This document shows, piece after piece, positions 1 to 8,690 of a stretch of DNA of 64,000 nt (positions within the stretch are counted from its first letter, which is position 1; every line of letters starts with the position of its first letter). The notes under the pieces were generated by a model. That model ran no database searches and was not told the DNA's origin. It saw nothing but the letters and a program-made list of their open reading frames with translations. The position numbers and the translations under genes were made by a program. Location: NCBI RefSeq assembly GCF_001646655.1, contig NZ_LPZN01000015.1, positions 1-64,000 of the forward strand, in the 5' to 3' direction. The DNA is from Rhodococcus gordoniae. GTDB taxonomy: Bacteria > Actinomycetota > Actinomycetes > Mycobacteriales > Mycobacteriaceae.

Positions 1-146
1 CCCGCCGGCAGGTGCGAGGGAGACGGCGCGAGGTTCGCGGTCATCGCGCCGACCGTCACCAACGTCATGCCCGTGACGGCGGTACCCGTCGTCGAACCAC
101 GGGTGGTCTCGGCGCCCTCCGACGAGCGACGGGCCGTTCGCGGCAT
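1..146 (-). CDS. Partial flippase paralogue, N-terminus only, runs off the left edge
   Basis: Reading leftward from the ATG at 146, the first 48 codons give MPRTARRSSEGAETT and continue without a stop to the window edge. They match the start of the flippase gene at 275 almost residue for residue. The main difference lies at codons 40-43: the facing gene has SYLL inside its first membrane segment and this copy has PSPS, which would break that helix. It may be a second lipid-linked oligosaccharide flippase or the broken end of a duplication; the rest of the gene is needed to decide. It shares the short region 147-274 as a divergent promoter with the gene at 275. Confidence 0.55.
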   Translation of the reverse strand, partial: MPRTARRSSEGAETTRGSTTGTAVTGMTLVTVGAMTANLAPSPSHLPA

Positions 147-420
147 CCGCTCATCCGCCCATCCGGAACGACACCGGGTGCTGCCGCCAGTGCCGCCCGG
201 ATGGGCATGCGGGACGACTCCGGGCGTGGCATGGCGGCAGAATACGGTGTCGTTCCGGATGGGAGGATGAGCGGATGCCGCGAACACCCCGACGCGCGTC
301 GGAGGGCGCCGAGACCACCCGTGGTTCGACGACGGGTACCGCCGTCACGGGCATGACGTTGGTGACGGTCGGCGCGATGACCGCGAACCTCGCGTCGTAT
401 CTGCTGCACCTGCCGGCGGG
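1..420. repeat. Long inverted repeat spanning two divergent flippase gene starts
   Basis: Base i pairs with base 421-i. Positions 27-124 are identical, base for base (98 of 98), to the reverse complement of 297-394. Positions 125-180 match 241-296 with a few mismatches, and 1-15 match 406-420 exactly. The centre lies near 210, where CTGCCGCCA and TGGCGGCAG face each other. The repeat includes both start codons and the first 40 or so codons of the divergent genes. Identity extends through third codon positions, so this is a recent duplication or gene conversion rather than old paralogy; an assembly artefact cannot be excluded because the left arm stops at the window edge. Confidence 0.9.
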
Positions 421-1537
421 ACGCTGGCTCGGGCCCGCCGGATACGGCGAGTTCGCGAGCCTGCTCGCCGCACAACTCGTCCTCGCCGTGCCGGCCCTGG
501 CGTTGCAGACGGTCGTCGCCCGGGAGGCCGTGCACGGCACGGGTACCGCCGCTCTGCGCCGTCTCGGTTACCGCTGCGCCGTGCTGGCCTTCGTCGTCGC
601 GATGCTCCTCGTGCCCGTCGTGGCGTGGGCGCTCGACACGAGCGTCGGGGGAGCGTTCGGATCGCTCCTCACCGCACCGCTGCTCGTCCTGCTCGCCGCC
701 GAACAGGGTCTGCTCCAGGGGCGGGGCAGGTTCGCTGCGCTCAGTGTCGTCCTGGCCGCCGCAGGCATCGCGAAGGTGGTGCCGGCGGTCGCTGTGCTCG
801 CCGTCGGAGGCGGTCCCGGCGCCGCGCTGTTCGCCGGTGCGATCGGGACAGGTGTGGTCGCGCTGGCCGCGCGCGCGCTGGTGGGCCGGACGTCCGGTGG
901 CGGGCAGGAGCCGGCCCCGACCGCGGGGGCGGTTCTGCGCGCCTCCCAGGTGCAGCTGGCCCTCATCGCGCTCACCTCGCTCGACCTGCTGCTCGCCCGC
1001 ACGCTGCTCGACCCCGATTCCGCCGGCCTGTACGCCCTGGGAGCGGTCGCGACGAAGGTCGCCTTCTGGCTGCCGCAGGCGGTCGGGGTGGTGCTCTATC
1101 CGCGGATGGCGAACCCCGCGCAGTCGGCGGCCGCGGTGCGCTCGGCCCTCACGGTCCTCGTCGCGATCGGCGCAGTGCTCGTCGCCGGGGCCGCGATCTG
1201 CGGGCCGCTCGTCCCGATGCTCGTCGGCGACGCCTACGGTCCTGTGCAGTCGCTGCTGTGGCTGTTCGCGCTGCAGGGTGCCTGCCTCGCGGTGCTCCAG
1301 GGCGCGTTGCTGTCGGCGATCGCCGGGGAGCGCACCCATCTCGCGCTCGTCGCGTGGGCGGGTCTCGCCCTCGAAACGGTGCTGATGTTCACGGTGGCAT
1401 CGACCCTGCAGCAGTTCGTCGGCGTCGCCGTCGGGGTGGCCGCCGCGACCGCCGCGGTGGTCGCGGTACTCGCGGTGCGCGGTGCTGCAGCGACCCGGTC
1501 ACACACGGACGAAACCGCCCCCCACCGGGATCGGTGA
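275..1537 (+). CDS. Polysaccharide/oligosaccharide flippase family membrane protein
   Basis: A 420-residue integral membrane protein with about 12 hydrophobic segments, the first beginning near residue 25. It resembles the Wzx/MurJ-like MOP superfamily, which moves lipid-linked sugars across the membrane. Early motifs typical of the family are visible, such as LGPAGYGEFASLLAAQ around residues 50-65. The length fits the family. The start is chosen because GGGAGG lies just upstream and because the divergent copy conserves the same ATG. Nearby aftD and the acyltransferase suggest an envelope-glycan role, but the substrate cannot be read from sequence. A bidirectional terminator overlaps the stop codon. 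Confidence 0.8.
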   Translation: MPRTPRRASEGAETTRGSTTGTAVTGMTLVTVGAMTANLASYLLHLPAGRWLGPAGYGEFASLLAAQLVLAVPALALQTVVAREAVHGTGTAALRRLGYRCAVLAFVVAMLLVPVVAWALDTSVGGAFGSLLTAPLLVLLAAEQGLLQGRGRFAALSVVLAAAGIAKVVPAVAVLAVGGGPGAALFAGAIGTGVVALAARALVGRTSGGGQEPAPTAGAVLRASQVQLALIALTSLDLLLARTLLDPDSAGLYALGAVATKVAFWLPQAVGVVLYPRMANPAQSAAAVRSALTVLVAIGAVLVAGAAICGPLVPMLVGDAYGPVQSLLWLFALQGACLAVLQGALLSAIAGERTHLALVAWAGLALETVLMFTVASTLQQFVGVAVGVAAATAAVVAVLAVRGAAATRSHTDETAPHRDR

Positions 1538-1544
1538 GGGGCGG
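1515..1544. terminator. Bidirectional hairpin between the flippase and DUF3068 genes
   Basis: CCGCCCCCCACC pairs with GGTGAGGGGCGG around a GGGATC loop, with one offset base. The convergent genes end at 1537 and 1566, and the hairpin contains the flippase stop codon. There is no long T-tract. Confidence 0.55.
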
Positions 1545-1565
1545 CTCGGTTCGTCTACCGGACGA

Positions 1566-2801
1566 TCACTCCTGTGTCGGAGGCTTGCGCAGATCGGTGC
1601 GCGGGATCTCCTGCGTCCGATCGGTCGTCCAATCGCGCTGTTGCGCGTTCGGATCGGTCTGGCGCGGGATGACCTCGGTGCGGTCGTCGGTGTGGTCGCG
1701 CTGCGCGCCCGCCGAATGCGCCGGGCCCACGGTGGTCGTGGCCGGGCCTGCCGGAGCGGGACCGCCGGTCGCGGTGGCCGGACGACGGTTGCCGCCGCCG
1801 CGCAGGCCGAGCACGAAGCCGACGATCAGCAGGATGACGCCGAGGATGCCGAGGATGATCGGCAGGGTGCGGCCGAACAGCGAGATGGTGTCCTGGCCGT
1901 CCTTCGCCTGGCCGATCTGGTACTCGATCGTCTCCTCGTTGAACGGGAGCGTCACGTCGAGGACCGTCACCTCGGGCTTGCCGGCCTCACGGGCGTAGTA
2001 CTGGTCCTGCTGCTCCTGGCCCTTGACGACGACGCCGGTGATCGGATCGACCCACAGGTCGCGGGTGTTGTTGTACCAGCGGGTCATCGTGATCGGCTCG
2101 TCGCCCTCACCGACACCCCAGGTGGAGGCGGGCAGGCTGAGCTTGTAGGTCGGCGATTCACGGTCGGCCTTCGACAGGTCGATCGGGCCGATCTCCTGAC
2201 TGAAGTGGTAGACCTTCATGCCGTTGATCTCTTCCTCACCGACGAAGTCGAGGGGGAAGTTGTCGCGCGCATTGATGTCGTAGTACGGGTACGACTCCTG
2301 CTTGACGTCGAACGGGAACTTGTACTGCAGTCCCGCACGATTGTCGATCTCCACGGGCGGCTTGTCCGCGCTGGTCTGGATCGTGCTCACACGATCCTGG
2401 AAGTCCTCCTCCGAAACGGGCATGGAGGTCTTCCGGTCGATCGTGACACGGTCGACGACAGCCGAGACGAGGCCCGTGTCGCCCTGCATGTCGAGTCGTC
2501 GCACGGTCTGGCCGGCCTGCAACGTCATGACCTCGGCGTCCGAGGGATCCTCGACGGTGACGAAGCGCTGCGCGACGATCGGCACATCGCGATCGACCTG
2601 CGCGTTACCGGCGAGCAGCTGGCGGGAGTTGAGGATGTCGCCCGTGCCCTCGGCGACCGTGGTCACCTCGAGATCGAGCGGTGTCGTCCTCAATTTCCCG
2701 AGCGTGTACGTCGGCACGAGAATCGCGATCACCAGGAGGAAGGCCCCCAGGCCCACCAGAATCATTGCCAGTATCCGGCCGGAGCTCGAACGCTCAGCCA
2801 T
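1566..2801 (-). CDS. DUF3068 (porin PorA family annotation) membrane protein
   Basis: A 411-residue protein with one N-terminal membrane helix (about residues 11-33), a long extracytoplasmic domain and a second helix near residues 315-340, followed by a low-complexity tail rich in A, T, D and R. The layout and the openings LVPTYTLGKL and WYNNTRDLWVDPITG fit the DUF3068 family, often labelled PorA family in corynebacterial and rhodococcal genomes. The C-terminal tail has two similar pieces ending in DRTEVIPRQTD and DRTQEIPRTD. The function is unknown; an envelope role is inferred from family distribution and from its neighbours. The ATG at 2801 follows a GAGGAGAAAG-type ribosome site. Confidence 0.8.
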   Translation of the reverse strand: MAERSSSGRILAMILVGLGAFLLVIAILVPTYTLGKLRTTPLDLEVTTVAEGTGDILNSRQLLAGNAQVDRDVPIVAQRFVTVEDPSDAEVMTLQAGQTVRRLDMQGDTGLVSAVVDRVTIDRKTSMPVSEEDFQDRVSTIQTSADKPPVEIDNRAGLQYKFPFDVKQESYPYYDINARDNFPLDFVGEEEINGMKVYHFSQEIGPIDLSKADRESPTYKLSLPASTWGVGEGDEPITMTRWYNNTRDLWVDPITGVVVKGQEQQDQYYAREAGKPEVTVLDVTLPFNEETIEYQIGQAKDGQDTISLFGRTLPIILGILGVILLIVGFVLGLRGGGNRRPATATGGPAPAGPATTTVGPAHSAGAQRDHTDDRTEVIPRQTDPNAQQRDWTTDRTQEIPRTDLRKPPTQE

Positions 2802-3048
2802 GCTTTCTCCTCACTCAACGGTCGTCATCGAGTACCCCCACCGGCAGCAGCAGGGCTGCACGGATCGCCTGGCATCCGGCCCGCGAACACCACGTGAGCT
2901 CAGACACTAACAGCCCGGTATGGCAATATGCGCGCCCGCTCGCCGCCGGGACGCACAGACAGTCGATCTTCGTCGCCTGCCGGGATCGTCCCGTTCCACG
3001 TGATCCTGCTCTGTCCGACTCCGCCCCGGCACGGCACACTGATGCCCG

Positions 3049-4221
3049 ATGACCATCACCACCGACCGGAACCGCAGCGTGAGCGGATTCCTTCCGGCAC
3101 TCGAAGGGATGCGCGGGTTCGCCGCAGTGGGCGTGTTGATCACGCATGTCGCGTTCCAGACCGGCGCAGTGCACGACCCGCTGATCGGGCGGGTCTGGGC
3201 ACGTTTCGACCTCGCAGTCGCCCTGTTCTTCGCCCTGTCCGGCTTCCTGCTGTGGCGTCCGCATGCCGCGGCGGCCCGCGGGCTCGGGCCGACCCCCTCG
3301 GCCGCTCGCTACTTCCTCTCCCGAGCGACCCGCATCCTCCCCGCCTACTGGACCGTCGTGGTCCTGGTGTTGTGGCTGCTGCCCGGCGCGGGAGGCGGAA
3401 TCACGGTGTGGTGGTCGAATCTCGCGCTCGCGCAAGTGTTCGTCCCACTCACCCTCACCGAGGGCCTCACCCAGATGTGGAGTCTGTCGGTGGAGGTGGC
3501 CTTCTATCTGGTTCTGCCCCTGCTGGCCGTGGCGGTGAGCGGACTGCGCGGGGACGCCGCCCGTTACCGTGTCCCGCTGCTGCTCGCGGTGAGCGGACTG
3601 TCGCTGTTGTGGGCGTGGGTGCCGGTCGGCACTCCCGATCACATCAACCACACCAACTGGCTGCCGGGCTTCCTGCCCTGGTTCGCGGCGGGCATGATCC
3701 TCGCCGAGCTCGTCTCCGGACCCGAGACGTGGATGCACCGGCTCGCGGCGCGGCGCGCGGCGATGGGACTGCTCGCCGTCGCCGCCTTCGCGGCTGCGGC
3801 CACCCCGCTGGCAGGACCGGAGACGCTGACCGACCTCGCACCGGCCGAGTACCTCGCCAAGATCGCCCTGGGGGCGATCATGAGCTTCGCGCTGCTCGCC
3901 CCGCTGACCCTCGCGCCGCGCCGGCATCACCGCGTCCTGGCGAGCCCGGCCGCGCTGGCGGTCGGCCGCTGGTCGTACGGCGTGTTCATCTGGCACCTCG
4001 CGGTGCTGTCGATCGTCTTCCCCGTGTTCGGGATCCCGGCCTTCGCGGGCCACTTCTGGTTCGTGCTCACGGTGACGATCGTGCTGAGCCTGGCCGTCGC
4101 CTCCGTCAGCTACGCGCTCGTCGAGGAGCCGGTGCGGGCCGCCTTCCACCGCTGGGACAGGGCCCGGCGCGGCACCGCTGCCAGACCGACCGCGACCACA
4201 CCGACGAGCGCCGCGAACTGA
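3049..4221 (+). CDS. Acyltransferase 3 family membrane protein (OafA/YrhL type)
   Basis: A 390-residue polytopic protein with about ten membrane helices. The N-terminal ALEGMRGFAAVGVLITHVAF contains the R-G-FAA and H residues typical of the Acyl_transf_3 family, whose members transfer acetyl, succinyl or longer acyl groups to extracytoplasmic sugars. RATRILPAYW and WSLSVEVAFY are further family signatures. Its last 112 bases overlap the 3' end of aftD on the opposite strand. The overlap and the envelope context make an arabinogalactan or lipoglycan acylation role plausible, but that is inference. Confidence 0.85.
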   Translation: MTITTDRNRSVSGFLPALEGMRGFAAVGVLITHVAFQTGAVHDPLIGRVWARFDLAVALFFALSGFLLWRPHAAAARGLGPTPSAARYFLSRATRILPAYWTVVVLVLWLLPGAGGGITVWWSNLALAQVFVPLTLTEGLTQMWSLSVEVAFYLVLPLLAVAVSGLRGDAARYRVPLLLAVSGLSLLWAWVPVGTPDHINHTNWLPGFLPWFAAGMILAELVSGPETWMHRLAARRAAMGLLAVAAFAAAATPLAGPETLTDLAPAEYLAKIALGAIMSFALLAPLTLAPRRHHRVLASPAALAVGRWSYGVFIWHLAVLSIVFPVFGIPAFAGHFWFVLTVTIVLSLAVASVSYALVEEPVRAAFHRWDRARRGTAARPTATTPTSAAN

Positions 4222-7200
4222 ATCAGGAACGAATGCCCGACGTATCCGTCGGGTGATCGCCACGGTCCGGTGGACAACAGCGCCATCGCCAGCATCGTCG
4301 CGCCGCCGGCGGTGCCCACGAGCACGCGCGACACGAGAGTGGGGCCGCGACGCAGCGCGAGCGCACCGATCCCCACCGCGCCCACGGCCGCGACGACGGC
4401 ACCGACCCATCCCGCAAGGAGCGTCGCGGCGGCCAGCACACCGGCCAGCGCGACGGTCGACGAACCCCAGGTGCGCGGCATCGGGCCCGGGTCCTCGGTG
4501 CGCCGACGGGGCCACAGTGCCGCCGCGAACAGCGGGAGGAGCAACAGCAGTCCGCCGAAGATCCCGAGGCGGTACCAGCGGTCGGTCGCGAACTCGAGGG
4601 TCAGCACCTGTTCCGGTCCGGCCGGCACGATCCAGCCCTGTTGCCAGCCGTCCACGACGACCGGCGTGGCCACGGTGCCGTCCGGAGTGCGCGCCACCCA
4701 GCCGACATTGGTGCTCTCGGGCACCACCACGAGCCGATCCTCGTCGCCTTCGGGAACCGTCACCTCACGCAGGTTCTCCGTCCAGCGACCCTTCTGCAGT
4801 TCGGTCGGCTCCGCAACGGGCGCGTCGGAACCGGGGACGGTGAGCCGCAGGCTCGAGACGACGAAGGCCGCACCGGGCTCGACGTCGATGTCGACGCGGC
4901 CGGGGTTCATGCCGACGACGTCGGTGTCGCACAGCGTCGCAGGAACCTCGAGGCCCGCGGCGAGGTCGGCGACGCTCGCGGTGACGGACGTGCGGTAGCT
5001 CCGGCCCTCGATGTCGACGACGGGTCCGCTCTCGCAATCGACGGTCACCGTCTCGTCGTAGACGGACTGCTGCGCCCCGATCGGCCCGTCGTCACCGAGC
5101 ACCGACACCTCCGCGAGCCCGGGCGGGGTGAGCTTCGAGAAACCCAGCACGGTGCGATCGAGGGTGTCGCGCCACCGCACCACCGTCAGCTCGACCCGGT
5201 CCGTGACGTGCGGGGTCAGGTCGACGACCGTGTCGTCGTCGCCGAGCTCGCGCACCTGCGGGCCGTTGCCGAGATTCACCGCGACCGTCGACGGTGCGAC
5301 CGGCAGCGCTCCCAGTGCCGACCTGATGTCCAGCCCGGTCACGCGGTGCTCGCCGGGCAGTTCCAGGGTGAGCGACGGCCGCGGGGCACCCCGTTCGAGC
5401 GAGCTCTCCTCGGCGGTCCACGACGTCCGCGGGTCGCCGTCGGTGAGCGCGAAGGCCGACCCCTGCAGGTCGACGACGTCGGCATCCCCGCGCGCGACGA
5501 CCCGATCGGACCGGTCCACGAGCTCCTCGAGCGCCGGCCCGGGGCGCGCACGCAGGAACAGCTCCGGACGCACCCACGTCTCCTGCGGCACGGTCGGGCT
5601 TCGCGTGAACGTTCCGGGTTCCTCCGCGGAGGTGGCGAGCCCGCGCGCGCAGCGCACGCGGTCGCCGGTGTCGACGCAGCTGCCGCGGCCGGGGAACTCC
5701 TGGCCGAGCTGCCATCCGCGCACCCTAGTGTCCTCGGCCGGGCCCGGCACCACGATGCGGCGACGGATGTCGATCGGGCGCGGTTCGTTCCGGTCGGTGA
5801 AATCCTCGACGACCACCTCGGTGAGACCGAACTGGTTGCCGACCGTGCCGCGTTCGGTGTGCACGGACGTGATGCGGATCCACGACGTCGTTCCCAGCGG
5901 GAGTGCCACGGTCTGCTCGCGTGCCGGCTCGCCGACGCGCACCGCCGTGCTGCCCCGGTCGGTGGACACCTCGAGCCACTCGACGGGATCGCCGAGGGCT
6001 CCGGAGCTCGTCGTCAGGTGCAGCAGACCCGCGTCGATCGGCCGGTCGAGGTCGAGCTGCAGCCACTGGCCGATCGCCGATTCGAGACCGTTGCTGTGCC
6101 AGCCGGTCGTGGGGTCGCCGTCGACCACCGCAGCGGGGCCGCTGGCCACCGAGGTGCCGCCGAGCTGGGTGGCGTCCGATGCCGCGCTCGACACGCTGAT
6201 GCGGGCGCCTTCCCATTCGGCCCGGACGAGTTCGGTGTCGGGCACCGGATAGTCGGGAACGGCGTTGTGGGTGCGGCGCGGGTCGTCGGCCGCCCGGATC
6301 GTCGACGAATGGTGATCGACCTGCCCGTAGTCCGTCTCGCGGTCCGTCGGGGTGTCGGTGATCGTCACCCCGTCGACGGGAAGACCGGCGCGGGCCGCGT
6401 CGGCGGCGAGGAGCGTGGGCCCGACGAAATCGGGGTGCGCGGTGTTGCGGCGCAGCAGCGCCTCGGGGCCACCCTGCACGACCGGCACGTCCGCGACGTC
6501 CACGGCGTAGGGGCCGAAGGGCGCCCCGGCGGGCTCGGCGACCCGGTAGATCTCCACTGCCGGGTAGACCGGTCGCAGGTCGGCGTCGGTGACGAAGTCG
6601 TCGGGGTTGTCGAACACGATGTCGTCGCCGAACCCGGCGACCTTCTCGATGCCCGGCGAGCCCTCGAGCGCCCGGTGCACGAGTGCCGGTCGCGCGGCGG
6701 GGGAGGTGTCGGGGTCGAGGTCGTTGCGCACCACCAGGAAGCCGATGCCCTGGCCGCGCAGGGTCGCGGCGAGGCCGTCGGACGGACGACCGTCGGCGAT
6801 GTCGCGCTGCACGGCGTCGAGGGCCCGGATCGCTCCGGGGGGCACGAGCGGGACGGCGTCGCGGACGGCCCACGGCGTCGACGCGAGGGCCTGGAGCGGT
6901 TCGTCGCGGGTGAGGCCCCACAGTTGGCTGCCGAACGGTGCGCCGGGAACGATGAGGGCGCGTTCGCCGCGGTCGGTCGTGTTCTCCTCGAGCCACGCCG
7001 CCGTGGCATGCCAGTATCCGGGGACCTCGTCGTACGCACCGCGCGGCGCGAGCCGGCCGGTCCACGCGAGCGACGTCGCGAGCGTCGTCGCGACGAGGAT
7101 CAGCGTCGTCACCGCGACCATCGGATTGCGTTCGGGATGCGCGAAGGCGTTCCGGGCGCGGGACCACGGCACCGACCCCGGCAGGGGCACGGCGCGCAGC

Positions 7201-8396
7201 AGGTGCGCGAGCCCGAGCACCACCGGCAGCCGCACGAGGGGTTCGAGTTTGTGCACGTTGCGCAACGGCGCGCCGGTGCTGTCGAGGAACGACCGGACCT
7301 GCTCGGCGAACAGCGAGTCGAGCTGACCGATGTAGCCGACGCCCATACCGACGAGACCCACCGCGAGGATCAGGGTGAGGCGACCGCGCGCGGGCATCGA
7401 GCGCATCGCGAGACCGGCGAGCCCGGCCGCGGCCAGGGCGCCGGTGACGAGGACGGCGGCGGGCTGCGTGACGAGGACGGCACCCGCGATGCGTTCGGGG
7501 GAGACGAACGGTGTCCAGCTGCTGGTGCCGCGCAGCACCTCGGCGAGCGACGTCCACTCGGTGGTGACACCGGACGATTCGATGAAGTCGAGGAAGGGCG
7601 GGCTGACGCGGCCGAGCAGCAGCAGCGGCACCATCCACCACGTCACCGCGACGACGCACAGCGGCAGCCACCACAGGGTGAAGCGCCACCAGCGCCGGTT
7701 CGGGCGGTGCGCGGCCCACCACAGGCCCGCGACGAGACACGCCGCGGCGGTCGCGACGGCGTTGATCGCGCCCATGAGGGCGACGGCCACCGCGGATTGC
7801 GCGGCGAGCCGGCGGGCCGAGCCGGGATCCGGCGTGTTCAGGTAGCGCACCAGTGGCAGCAGCACCCACGGCGCCACCATCATCGGATGTGCTTCCGACG
7901 AGATGGAACCGAGCGTGGTGAGGACGCGGGGGGACAGCACGAACACCGTCGCCGCGATCAGGCGGGAGCTACGGCTCCCGATGCCGAGCGCTTCGGCGAG
8001 GCGGACGAGACCCCAGAATCCGGCGACGAGCAGCAGCACCCACCACACCCGCTGGGTGATCCACGGAGGGATGTGCAGCAGTTGTCCCGCGGCGAAGAAC
8101 GTGCCGTGCGGGAAGAAATAGCCGTACGCCTGGTTCTGCACCTGCCCGAGCGGCGCCACGCTGCTCCACTGGTGAGCGGCGCGCGTGAGGAAGCCGATCG
8201 GGTTCTGCGTCAGGTCGTACTTGGTGTCGGCGACGACCAGGCCGGGAACCTGGGCGAAGGACAGGACCACCGCCACCGCGGTGACTGCGTACAGCCACCG
8301 CCGGGACAGCGGTTCGGCGGACGGGAGCTCCGTCTCGTCTCGGTACGTGCGTGAACTCGAAGCGTTGCCGGCGCCGTCAGCGGCTGCCGTACTCAA
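4110..8396 (-). CDS. aftD: Alpha-(1->3)-arabinofuranosyltransferase AftD
   Basis: A 1428-residue GT-C type membrane enzyme that adds arabinofuranose branches to the arabinan of arabinogalactan and lipoarabinomannan, using decaprenyl-phospho-arabinose outside the membrane. The N-terminal third carries about 11 helices and an early acidic loop DTKYDL (residues 57-61), the expected GT-C catalytic region. The middle holds discoidin-like carbohydrate-binding modules, for example TGWHSNGLESAIGQWLQLDL. More helices close the C-terminus. The size and order match mycobacterial AftD. The chosen start is the TTG at 8396, which lies inside the upstream DUF2613 gene and implies translational coupling; a later start cannot be excluded. 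The 3' end overlaps the acyltransferase gene by 112 bases. Confidence 0.92.
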   Translation of the reverse strand: MSTAAADGAGNASSSRTYRDETELPSAEPLSRRWLYAVTAVAVVLSFAQVPGLVVADTKYDLTQNPIGFLTRAAHQWSSVAPLGQVQNQAYGYFFPHGTFFAAGQLLHIPPWITQRVWWVLLLVAGFWGLVRLAEALGIGSRSSRLIAATVFVLSPRVLTTLGSISSEAHPMMVAPWVLLPLVRYLNTPDPGSARRLAAQSAVAVALMGAINAVATAAACLVAGLWWAAHRPNRRWWRFTLWWLPLCVVAVTWWMVPLLLLGRVSPPFLDFIESSGVTTEWTSLAEVLRGTSSWTPFVSPERIAGAVLVTQPAAVLVTGALAAAGLAGLAMRSMPARGRLTLILAVGLVGMGVGYIGQLDSLFAEQVRSFLDSTGAPLRNVHKLEPLVRLPVVLGLAHLLRAVPLPGSVPWSRARNAFAHPERNPMVAVTTLILVATTLATSLAWTGRLAPRGAYDEVPGYWHATAAWLEENTTDRGERALIVPGAPFGSQLWGLTRDEPLQALASTPWAVRDAVPLVPPGAIRALDAVQRDIADGRPSDGLAATLRGQGIGFLVVRNDLDPDTSPAARPALVHRALEGSPGIEKVAGFGDDIVFDNPDDFVTDADLRPVYPAVEIYRVAEPAGAPFGPYAVDVADVPVVQGGPEALLRRNTAHPDFVGPTLLAADAARAGLPVDGVTITDTPTDRETDYGQVDHHSSTIRAADDPRRTHNAVPDYPVPDTELVRAEWEGARISVSSAASDATQLGGTSVASGPAAVVDGDPTTGWHSNGLESAIGQWLQLDLDRPIDAGLLHLTTSSGALGDPVEWLEVSTDRGSTAVRVGEPAREQTVALPLGTTSWIRITSVHTERGTVGNQFGLTEVVVEDFTDRNEPRPIDIRRRIVVPGPAEDTRVRGWQLGQEFPGRGSCVDTGDRVRCARGLATSAEEPGTFTRSPTVPQETWVRPELFLRARPGPALEELVDRSDRVVARGDADVVDLQGSAFALTDGDPRTSWTAEESSLERGAPRPSLTLELPGEHRVTGLDIRSALGALPVAPSTVAVNLGNGPQVRELGDDDTVVDLTPHVTDRVELTVVRWRDTLDRTVLGFSKLTPPGLAEVSVLGDDGPIGAQQSVYDETVTVDCESGPVVDIEGRSYRTSVTASVADLAAGLEVPATLCDTDVVGMNPGRVDIDVEPGAAFVVSSLRLTVPGSDAPVAEPTELQKGRWTENLREVTVPEGDEDRLVVVPESTNVGWVARTPDGTVATPVVVDGWQQGWIVPAGPEQVLTLEFATDRWYRLGIFGGLLLLLPLFAAALWPRRRTEDPGPMPRTWGSSTVALAGVLAAATLLAGWVGAVVAAVGAVGIGALALRRGPTLVSRVLVGTAGGATMLAMALLSTGPWRSPDGYVGHSFLIQFAALVGVVAVGLAAVPRRALSQRWKAARTGSSTSA

Positions 8397-8550
8397 CCTG
8401 GTTCAGGAGGGACGAATCGGCGTTGCCACTGCGATCGATCTGAGGGCGCGAATTCTCCTGTACGGCGGCCGTCACGCCGAAGACCGCCACGGCGCCGAGT
8501 ACGGCACCGACGACCACGCTACCCAGGCCCGGTCCCAGGAACTTCCCCAT
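8377..8550 (-). CDS. Small DUF2613 membrane or secreted protein upstream of aftD
   Basis: A 57-residue protein starting MGKFLGPGLGSVVVGAV with one hydrophobic segment (residues 9-30) and a short polar tail ending VEYGSR. It matches the DUF2613 family, whose mycobacterial member (Rv0236A) also sits directly before aftD. The stop lies 20 bases inside aftD, so the two are probably translated as a coupled pair. It has no known biochemical function. The conserved pairing suggests an accessory subunit or assembly factor for AftD. Confidence 0.85.
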   Translation of the reverse strand: MGKFLGPGLGSVVVGAVLGAVAVFGVTAAVQENSRPQIDRSGNADSSLLNQVEYGSR

Positions 8551-8690
8551 TCCGTCTCCCCATCTCCAGTGACGCAGGCAGTCATCGCCGGACGCCACGC
8601 TGTCTATCGGTCCGCGCCAAACTATCACCCCGCACGGCGTTCGCGGACGGTGCGAGCCTCCGAGGTGATCTTCGCGCTCGGCGGGGCGCT

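Noticed and set aside
4641-8354. A 1237-codon open frame antisense to aftD
   Set aside because: Composition is Arg/Glu/Gly-rich without hydrophobic cores or motifs; aftD on the other strand is certain.
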